In this document: in pieces, positions 58,141 to 64,000 of the stretch
Layout: every line of letters begins with the position of its first letter
Position numbering within the stretch: position 1 is the stretch's first letter
Origin: Flavobacterium silvisoli
GTDB taxonomy: Bacteria > Bacteroidota > Bacteroidia > Flavobacteriales > Flavobacteriaceae
Direction: 5' to 3'
Assembly (NCBI RefSeq): GCF_004329815.1
Contig: NZ_SJPE01000001.1
Coordinates: forward strand, 237,732 to 301,731
Length of the DNA: 64,000 nt
The notes under the pieces: model-generated
Told to the model about the DNA's origin: nothing
What the model saw: only the letters and a program-made list of their open reading frames with translations
Database searches by the model: none
Made by a program: the position numbers and the translations under genes

Positions 58141-58710
58141 TTATTTCACAAAATCTTTAACCAGGTTATAAGCTTCCTGCTTGGCTACGTCCAAATCGTA
58201 ATTTTTGATAATGACATCAAATTGTGGTGCGGTGGCTAACTCTACGTGAGCTTTGGCAATACGCATGTTGATTTTATCATCGCTTTCCGTAGAACGTTCT
58301 TTTAGTCTTCGTTTGAGTTCATCAACACTCGGTGGTTTTACAAATACGGCTAATGTTTCTTGCGGAAATTTTGATTTGATGCGCAATCCTCCGGCCACAT
58401 CGATGTCAAAAATGACATTTTTGCCTTTGGCCCAAATACGTTCTACTTCACTCTTTAAGGTTCCGTAAAAATTATCGCGGTAAACCTCCTCCCACTCTAT
58501 AAAATCTTCGGCTTTGATATGTTTTTTGAATTCTTCTATCGAAATAAAGTAATAATCTTTTCCGTCTACTTCTTCTCCGCGTGGCTCACGGGTAGCAGCG
58601 GATATGGAAAACTCCAGATTCAATTCGGGTTGCGCTAATAAATGCCTTACTATGGTGGTTTTTCCCGAACCTGACGGTGCTGAGAATACTAATAATTTCC
58701 CTTTGTTCAT
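58141..58710 (-). CDS. gmk: Guanylate kinase
   Basis: The 189-residue protein has P loop SAPSGSGKTT at residues 10-19, the GMP-binding SAATREPRGEEVDGKDYYF and lid REIDEDKIN-type segment (RSTESDDKINMRI). It phosphorylates GMP to GDP. It is the middle gene of yicC-gmk-nadD. Confidence 0.96.
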   Translation of the reverse strand: MNKGKLLVFSAPSGSGKTTIVRHLLAQPELNLEFSISAATREPRGEEVDGKDYYFISIEEFKKHIKAEDFIEWEEVYRDNFYGTLKSEVERIWAKGKNVIFDIDVAGGLRIKSKFPQETLAVFVKPPSVDELKRRLKERSTESDDKINMRIAKAHVELATAPQFDVIIKNYDLDVAKQEAYNLVKDFVK

Positions 58711-58726
58711 TGTGTTTTACAGTTAG

Positions 58727-59587
58727 TTAAAGTACATTTAAAACTTGCTCTTTGATTTTTTCCAACTCATCTTTCATCATTACCACCAGTTTCTGCATTT
58801 CGGCATGATTCGATTTAGATCCCATGGTATTGATTTCTCTTCCCATTTCCTGAGTGATGAATCCCAGTTTTCTTCCATTGGCTTCAGTCCCGGCCAGGGT
58901 TTCAATGAAGTAGTTCAAGTGATTTTCCAAACGTACTTTTTCTTCGGTAATATCGTATTTTTCTAAGTAAAAAATCAATTCTTGTTCAAAACGATTTTCG
59001 TCTACACTTTCTTTGAGTTCCTCTAAGGCAGTTCGCAACCTGGTTTTTACGGTTTCCACACGTTCTGCATCATAAGACACCGCATTATTCATCAACGTCA
59101 TGATATTGGCGATGCGGTGCAGAAATTCTTTCTCTAAAGAAACCCCTTCATCTTTGCGGAATTGCACTATGTTTTCTAAGGCTTCATCAATCACGGTTTG
59201 AATTTGTTTCCACTCGTTTTCGTCAATTTCATCGCGCTCTGTTTTCAGGGCATCTGGCATGCGAACAGCCATTTTCATCAGTTCGGTTTCATCTGCATTG
59301 GGAATAACTGCTTTCATCTGGTTGATGTACCCTTTTACTATCGGAACATTAATTTTTGACGAAGTTTCTTCACCGGTTACCTCAACATATAATGAAAAAT
59401 CAACTTTTCCGCGCTCAAGCCTTTGCGAAAGCTGGTTGCGCAACCCCAACTCCATTTCTCTGAAAACAGAGGGCATACGCGTGTTTAAATCCAATCCTTT
59501 GCTGTTTAGTGATTTGATTTCTACCGTAATTTTCTTGGTGGGTAATTGCAAAGTAGCTTTGCCAAAACCGGTCATTGATTGTATCAT
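58727..59587 (-). CDS. YicC family endoribonuclease-like protein
   Basis: The 286-residue protein begins MIQSMTGFGKATLQ and ends GREINTMGSKSNHAEMQKLVVMMKDELEKIKEQVLN, both diagnostic for YicC (the C-terminal DUF1732 part). E. coli YicC affects small RNA stability and has RNase activity. It is the first gene of the unit with gmk, as in many bacteria. Confidence 0.93.
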   Translation of the reverse strand: MIQSMTGFGKATLQLPTKKITVEIKSLNSKGLDLNTRMPSVFREMELGLRNQLSQRLERGKVDFSLYVEVTGEETSSKINVPIVKGYINQMKAVIPNADETELMKMAVRMPDALKTERDEIDENEWKQIQTVIDEALENIVQFRKDEGVSLEKEFLHRIANIMTLMNNAVSYDAERVETVKTRLRTALEELKESVDENRFEQELIFYLEKYDITEEKVRLENHLNYFIETLAGTEANGRKLGFITQEMGREINTMGSKSNHAEMQKLVVMMKDELEKIKEQVLNVL

Positions 59588-59645
59588 GCTTTTATTTTCT
59601 AATAGCTACAAATATATTCAAAATTGAGGAGTTGGGATTTAGGAT

Positions 59646-60527
59646 TCAGGATTTCTTCCTCGTAACCAGAAAAACACCGACAAAGATTAAAACCGCCGAA
59701 GCCGTTTTGACCCATGTCAGGTGATCTTTTCCCAAACTTATGGCAAATACTGATGCAAATAACGGCTGCAGGTAAATGAAAACCGCCACCGTGGTCGGTT
59801 TCAACTCGCGCATGGAAACCAAATTGAACAAATAGGTCAGAAAAGTAGTGAATACCACCACAAAAGCAATTTCCCATAAAATAGCAGCAGGAATCGTTTG
59901 CCATTGAATTTCCCGGTATTCACTCCAACCAAACGGTAAAACCATCAACAACCCAAACGTATAAATCCACTTAACAAAGGTAAACGCGTTGTATTTGTCC
60001 ATCAGTTTTTTAACGATAATCAAATACAGTCCGTAAGAAACGGCATTGATGAAAACGAGTAAATTTCCCAGCGAGGCATTGCTGGCATTGGCGGCTGATT
60101 TTCCGTAGAGAATTAAAAACCCGGTACCCAAGAGCCCCAGCAAAATCCCGATAATTTTCCGGAATTCCATTTTTTCTTTAATCAATATAGCGGAGAGAAT
60201 CAGTACAATAATGGGTGTTGTAACCATGATGACTGCCGCCGATATGGGCGAGGTATAACTCAGTCCTTTAAAAAAAGTAAGCATGTTCAGTGCCACACCA
60301 AATAAGGCCGCAGCAGCAATACGTGGAAAATCCTGCAGTTGGATTTTTTCTTTTGGAGCCCAAAAAGACACCAACCAAAACAACACAGTCGCGCCAAAAA
60401 CCCGTAACAGAATAAACCCAAAAGGCTTAACATACATCGGCATCACGTCTTTGGCAATCGTAAACGACACTCCATAAATCAACGACACCATCATGGCGGC
60501 GACTAGTGCCCAAGCGCGCTTACTCAT
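59646..60527 (-). CDS. EamA/DMT family transporter
   Basis: The 293-residue protein has about ten transmembrane helices in two EamA repeats: one beginning WALVAAMMVSLIYGVSFTIAK, the second beginning LGNLLVFINAVSYGLYLIIV. It ends with a short basic tail. DMT transporters export amino acids or small metabolites; the substrate is not readable. Its start overlaps the upstream ArsC/Spx gene by 8 bases. Confidence 0.9.
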   Translation of the reverse strand: MSKRAWALVAAMMVSLIYGVSFTIAKDVMPMYVKPFGFILLRVFGATVLFWLVSFWAPKEKIQLQDFPRIAAAALFGVALNMLTFFKGLSYTSPISAAVIMVTTPIIVLILSAILIKEKMEFRKIIGILLGLLGTGFLILYGKSAANASNASLGNLLVFINAVSYGLYLIIVKKLMDKYNAFTFVKWIYTFGLLMVLPFGWSEYREIQWQTIPAAILWEIAFVVVFTTFLTYLFNLVSMRELKPTTVAVFIYLQPLFASVFAISLGKDHLTWVKTASAVLIFVGVFLVTRKKS

Positions 60528-60876
60528 GGGCTAAAAAATCAATAACTTGTTGCACCACTTTGTGACTGTTACCAATGAATATTTTCCCGTCAGCTATAAT
60601 GACCGGTCGCGATAGAAAAGTATAATGTTCTAAAATGTAACGTTTAAAATCGGCTTCGGTGAGTACCTCATCTTTTAACCCCATTTCTTTATACAGTGTG
60701 GCTCTTCGGCTGAACAGCGCTTCGTAGCTTCCGGCCAATTGTCGCATTTCATCCAATTGTTTTACCGTCATGGGTTCGGTTTTGATGTCCTGTAATTCGA
60801 ATGTTTCCAGTTTCGGCAGGGATTTCAGAATGCGTTGGCAGGTGCTACAGGTCTTAAGATGGTAAATTTTTCGCAT
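60520..60876 (-). CDS. ArsC/Spx-family thioredoxin-fold protein
   Basis: The 118-residue protein begins IYHLKTCSTCQRILKSLPK, with the CxxC redox motif of the ArsC/Spx family, and ends with LSRPVIIADGKIFIGNS. Family members are arsenate reductases or redox sensors. The CxxC pair makes it closer to the YffB/Spx-like group. It is coupled to the DMT transporter gene. No arsenic resistance genes are nearby, so an arsenate role is not supported. Confidence 0.86.
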   Translation of the reverse strand: MRKIYHLKTCSTCQRILKSLPKLETFELQDIKTEPMTVKQLDEMRQLAGSYEALFSRRATLYKEMGLKDEVLTEADFKRYILEHYTFLSRPVIIADGKIFIGNSHKVVQQVIDFLAHE

Positions 60877-60983
60877 GGTCTTTTTTTACAAAAATAGAAC
60901 ATTGCGTTAAAATAGATTTAAATCTTTCCGACAGAATTTATAAGCAACGAATTCTGATTACATTTGAATAAATTTTACTAAAA

Positions 60984-61421
60984 ATGGGGACTTTTACTAA
61001 AGAACTTTCTATTCGATGGGCCGATCTGGATCCGAATTTTCATGTACGGCACAGCGCCTATTACGACTTTGGAGCACAACATCGTATTGAAATTCTGGAA
61101 CAGCAGGGCATGACTTTACAATTGATGCGGGAACAGCATTTTGGTCCCATCGCTTTTCGTGAGGAATGTGTGTTCCGAAAGGAAATTCGCCTTAACGACA
61201 CTATTTTTATTTCGACTAAAATAAGTAAAATGAAAGCTGATGCTTCGCGTTGGACAATTGTACATGAATTGCGCGACAATCAGAATACCTTATGTGCCAA
61301 AATCACACTGGATGGTGCGTGGATTGACACCAAGCTACGCAAACTAGCTAATCCTACTCCTCCAATCGCCATCGACGTGATGAATGCCATCCCCAAAACA
61401 GACGATTTTGTATTATTATAA
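60984..61421 (+). CDS. Acyl-CoA thioesterase (hotdog fold)
   Basis: The 145-residue protein has the 4-hydroxybenzoyl-CoA thioesterase pattern: SIRWADLDPNFHVRHSAYYDFGAQHR, with the Asp of WADLD as the active-site residue. It hydrolyses acyl-CoA of unknown chain. It is followed 11 bases on by a DinB gene. Confidence 0.86.
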   Translation: MGTFTKELSIRWADLDPNFHVRHSAYYDFGAQHRIEILEQQGMTLQLMREQHFGPIAFREECVFRKEIRLNDTIFISTKISKMKADASRWTIVHELRDNQNTLCAKITLDGAWIDTKLRKLANPTPPIAIDVMNAIPKTDDFVLL

Positions 61422-61432
61422 AAAACTAAAAA

Positions 61433-61888
61433 ATGGACGCAACTTTTAAAATCTGGGAAACCAACCGAAAACACTATCTCAAACTCATCGAAAGCTATTC
61501 TTTGGAACAATTGAACAAAATTCCGGAAGGATTCAGCAATAATTTAGCTTGGAATTTGGGCCATATCATCGTGGCACAACAAGGATTGGTTTATCGACTA
61601 TCGGGCTTGCCAACGTATGTGACCGAAGAAATGACCAATACCTACAAAAACGGAAGCAAACCCATCGGTCAAACCACGCAAGCAGAAATTGACGAACTTA
61701 AAACACTGCTGTTTTCCTTAATTGAGAAAACCAAAGAGGACTACGCCAATGGCAAATTTGTGACCTATACCGAATACACCACCGGCACCGGATTTCATTT
61801 GGCATCAACCCTGGAAGCCATCAATTTCAACAACTATCACGAAGCCTTGCATTTGGGTTTTATGATGAACATTCGAAAGTTTATATAA
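61433..61888 (+). CDS. DinB-family protein (tandem copy 1)
   Basis: The 151-residue four-helix-bundle protein has the metal-type motifs ILGHI/WNLGHIIVAQQ and NFNNYHEALHLGF, with His residues placed as in DinB/YfiT enzymes. It is a close paralogue of the next gene, from which it is separated by 1 base. DinB proteins are metal-dependent hydrolases or thiol transferases. The substrate is unknown. Confidence 0.88.
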   Translation: MDATFKIWETNRKHYLKLIESYSLEQLNKIPEGFSNNLAWNLGHIIVAQQGLVYRLSGLPTYVTEEMTNTYKNGSKPIGQTTQAEIDELKTLLFSLIEKTKEDYANGKFVTYTEYTTGTGFHLASTLEAINFNNYHEALHLGFMMNIRKFI

Positions 61889-61889
61889 G

Positions 61890-62345
61890 ATGACCGCCAC
61901 CTTTGAAATCAACCGATCGAGCCGCAACATGCTGTTGAAGTTCCTCGAAAATTATTCCTTGGAACAGCTCAATACAGTTCCGGAAGGCTATAGCAACAAT
62001 CTGATTTGGAATATTGCCCACATCATTGTTGTACAGCAAATGCTGGTGTACAAACTTTCGGGCTTGCCCATGATGGTTTCAGACGAAATGGTAGAGCGGT
62101 ACAAGCGCGGCACCAAACCAGAAGCTCAGGTGACTCAAGAAGAAATAAATGAAATTAAATCGCTGCTTTTTGCCACTTTGGAACAAACCCAAAAGGATTT
62201 TGAAAACGGTATTTTTAAAAACTACCACGAGTTTACCACTATGACCGGGTATCACTTGCAAAATGCCCGAAACGCGATGGAATTCAATAATTTTCACGAG
62301 GCAACGCACTTAGGTATCATGATGCAACTCAAGAAATTTGTATAG
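61890..62345 (+). CDS. DinB-family protein (tandem copy 2)
   Basis: This 151-residue paralogue of the preceding gene has the same length and matching segments (LENYSLEQLNTVPEGYSNNL, WNIAHIIVVQQMLVYKLSGLP, NFNNFHEATHLGI style motif). The two genes are a tandem duplication in the same operon. Confidence 0.88.
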   Translation: MTATFEINRSSRNMLLKFLENYSLEQLNTVPEGYSNNLIWNIAHIIVVQQMLVYKLSGLPMMVSDEMVERYKRGTKPEAQVTQEEINEIKSLLFATLEQTQKDFENGIFKNYHEFTTMTGYHLQNARNAMEFNNFHEATHLGIMMQLKKFV

Positions 62346-62470
62346 CCGTTAATAAAAATGAAAAGAGCATTTCCAAACAAAGAATAAAACCTAAATTTGT
62401 ACTTCAAATTTTATCACAATATAAAACACTGATAGGTTAGACTTTACAACAAAATAAACAATTAAATAAA

Positions 62471-63646
62471 ATGAAATTCAACACCAAAGTCATACATGGC
62501 AACCAACACCATGAAGAAGTAACCGGAGCAGTTATGCCTCCCGTGTTCCAAACCTCAACTTATGCACAAGTATCTCCCGGAAAACCGGTAGGCGATTACG
62601 AATACTCAAGAGCAGCCAACCCAACGCGTCAAGCCTTGGAAGATGCTTTGGCCAGCATTGAAAACGGAGCTAGAGGATTAGCCTTCGCTTCCGGATTAGC
62701 GGCTACCGATTGTTTACTTCGCTTGTTCAAAGCCGGAGACGAAATCATTGCCATGGATGATTTATATGGTGGAACCTACCGTTTGTTTACCCGTTTGTAC
62801 AACAACAGCGGCATCAAGTTCCATTTTGTAGACATGAACGACATGGAGAAATTCCAGTCGCTGATTAACGAAAACACTAAATTGGTTTGGGTAGAAACGC
62901 CTACCAATCCGTTGATGAAATTGGCTGACATTGCCGAGATTGCGAAAATCACCAAAAAACACAACATTCTTTTTGCGGTAGACAATACGTTTGCCACGCC
63001 TTATTTGCAAAAACCGTTGGATTTGGGCGCTGATATCGTAATGCATTCGGCTACGAAATACTTGGGCGGACACTCTGATGTGATTGCCGGGGCTTTGATC
63101 ATCAAGGATAAAGAACTGGGTGATGAGTTACACTTCAAACAATTTGCCACCGGAGGAACTTTGGGTCCAATGGACAGCTTCTTGGTCTTACGCGGTATCA
63201 AAACCTTGCATTTACGCGTACAACGTCATTGCGAAAACGGCGAAAAAGTAGCGGCTTATTTGGCCAATCACCCCAAAATCGACAAAGTATATTACCCGGG
63301 CTTACCAAGCCATCCGTTTCATGACATAGCCAAAAAACAAATGAACGGTTTTGGCGGTATGGTTTCGTTTACCTTTAAATCGGGGAAAAAAGAAGATGCT
63401 ATAGCCTTTTTGGAGAACTTAAAAGTGTTCACCTTGGCAGAATCTTTGGGCGGTGTCGAATCATTGGCCAATCACCCGGCCTTGATGACACATGCTTCAA
63501 TTCCGGAAGACAAACGCAAAGAGATCGGTATTACCGATGATTTGGTGCGTTTGAGCGTAGGTGTGGAAGATATCGACGATCTGATTTCAGACATGGAGCA
63601 GGCTTTCCGTTTTGTTGGAGCGAATTGGACAACAGCCAAAATATAA
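62471..63646 (+). CDS. metB: Cys/Met metabolism PLP-dependent enzyme (cystathionine gamma-synthase type)
   Basis: The 391-residue protein has the family fold: FNTKVIHGNQHHEEVTGAVMPPVFQTSTY, YEYSRAANPTRQALE, a PLP Lys at about residue 196 in HSATKYLGGHSD, and the C-terminal HASIPEDKRKEIGITDDLVRLSVGVED. It makes cystathionine from an O-acyl-homoserine and cysteine, or cleaves cystathionine; gamma-synthase and gamma-lyase are hard to separate by eye. It is a single gene with a bidirectional terminator. Confidence 0.88.
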   Translation: MKFNTKVIHGNQHHEEVTGAVMPPVFQTSTYAQVSPGKPVGDYEYSRAANPTRQALEDALASIENGARGLAFASGLAATDCLLRLFKAGDEIIAMDDLYGGTYRLFTRLYNNSGIKFHFVDMNDMEKFQSLINENTKLVWVETPTNPLMKLADIAEIAKITKKHNILFAVDNTFATPYLQKPLDLGADIVMHSATKYLGGHSDVIAGALIIKDKELGDELHFKQFATGGTLGPMDSFLVLRGIKTLHLRVQRHCENGEKVAAYLANHPKIDKVYYPGLPSHPFHDIAKKQMNGFGGMVSFTFKSGKKEDAIAFLENLKVFTLAESLGGVESLANHPALMTHASIPEDKRKEIGITDDLVRLSVGVEDIDDLISDMEQAFRFVGANWTTAKI

Positions 63647-63669
63647 TTCAACACATTTGATATACAACA

Positions 63670-63698
63670 AAAAAGTCCCGATTTCTCGGGACTTTTTT
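63670..63698. terminator. Bidirectional terminator after metB
   Basis: A 12-bp stem AAAAAGTCCCGA/TCGGGACTTTTT with a 4-base loop lies between metB and the convergent DUF3078 gene. Confidence 0.92.
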
Positions 63699-63714
63699 AT
63701 TAAATATAGTTTCT

Positions 63715-64000
63715 TTAGAATCCGTAATTTACACCGATTCCGATAACTTGTCGCGTTTGAAATCCGCTGAAGGCATTATCGTCGTAAATGGTTTGGAAAG
63801 CAAAGTTGGTGGAAAGGTATTTATTGACTTTCATGACAATATTCAACGTATAGTCTAAATCAACGTTTTGTGCGTCTTCCAGATAATTCGTGTACAAATT
63901 CAGGATGTTTTCGGCTGTAACGTTTTCCATCAAATTAAACTTGTAATAGCCGTTTACAGCAGCTCCAAATTCATAACGAGACGCATCGCCCTGATGCACC
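63715..64000 (-). CDS. DUF3078-like outer-membrane protein, C-terminal fragment
   Basis: The frame is open from the right window edge to a stop at 63715-63717, giving about 95 residues. The sequence with ENILNLYTNYLEDAQNVDLDYTLNIVMKVNKYLSTNFAFQ and the final FGIGVNYGF-like end (here VIGIGVNYGF) is beta-stranded and ends in Phe, typical of an outer-membrane barrel, and resembles the C-terminus of DUF3078 proteins of flavobacteria. The N-terminus, including any signal peptide, is outside the window. Confidence 0.72.
   Translation of the reverse strand, partial: VHQGDASRYEFGAAVNGYYKFNLMENVTAENILNLYTNYLEDAQNVDLDYTLNIVMKVNKYLSTNFAFQTIYDDNAFSGFQTRQVIGIGVNYGF

Noticed and set aside
60520..60876. 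Arsenate resistance function for the ArsC-like gene
   Set aside because: A CxxC motif and the lack of neighbouring ars genes favour the Spx/YffB-like group; an arsenate role is not supported.

Overview
The window comes from a member of the Bacteroidota, almost certainly Flavobacteriaceae and closest in character to Flavobacterium. The evidence is the low G+C content, the absence of Shine-Dalgarno sites before most genes, several promoters of the form TTG-N17-20-TAnnTTTG (7933, 11434, 20662, 22953), a protein with a type IX secretion sorting domain, a TonB-dependent receptor followed by surface lipoproteins, a Bat aerotolerance operon, and gene orders typical of the family (yceD-rpmF-fabH-accB-accC).

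Layout. 1-1064: end of the succinate dehydrogenase operon (sdhA C-terminus, sdhB). 1134-5887: omega-amidase, Ig-like lipoprotein, ComF-type phosphoribosyltransferase, glycyl-tRNA synthetase. 6185-14193: a signalling island holding a LytTR regulator with a Glu in place of the phosphoacceptor Asp, two paralogous response regulators, two paralogous TPR-lipoprotein histidine kinases, a small exported protein preceded by a structured leader RNA, and a small exported protein made of five tandem copies of a 13-residue unit. 14379-26900: housekeeping genes (thiL, lepA, dusB, FtsX-like permease, rbfA, mce, a tRNA with CAU anticodon, ribE, pdxA, yceD, rpmF, fabH, accB, accC) plus one PID-CTERM-like miniprotein.

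26975-36712: cell-surface and exported functions: a T9SS leucine-rich-repeat protein, an S9 peptidase, a TonB-dependent receptor with two lipoproteins, and a divergent exported endonuclease/exonuclease/phosphatase. 36773-43115: 3-hydroxyanthranilate dioxygenase, an ALDH7-type dehydrogenase, PhnA, a beta-barrel-like protein, a metallophosphatase overlapping an AlbA_2 (Schlafen-type) protein, and an aldo/keto reductase. 43368-52847: moxR-DUF58-batA/B/C/D/E operon, interrupted by a frameshifted four-helix-bundle gene lying between near-perfect 24-bp inverted repeats. 52942-64000: pheS, gpsA, iron alcohol dehydrogenase, yicC-gmk-nadD, a DMT exporter, ArsC/Spx protein, thioesterase, tandem DinB genes, a Cys/Met PLP enzyme, and a DUF3078 protein cut by the window edge.

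The parts most worth following up are the 6.2-14.2 kb signalling island (a repeat peptide next to TPR sensor kinases, and a riboswitch-like leader at 7955-8093) and the inverted-repeat-bounded four-helix-bundle element at 45361-45754. No insertion sequence, prophage or CRISPR array was seen. Function calls are made by reading protein motifs; no database search was run.
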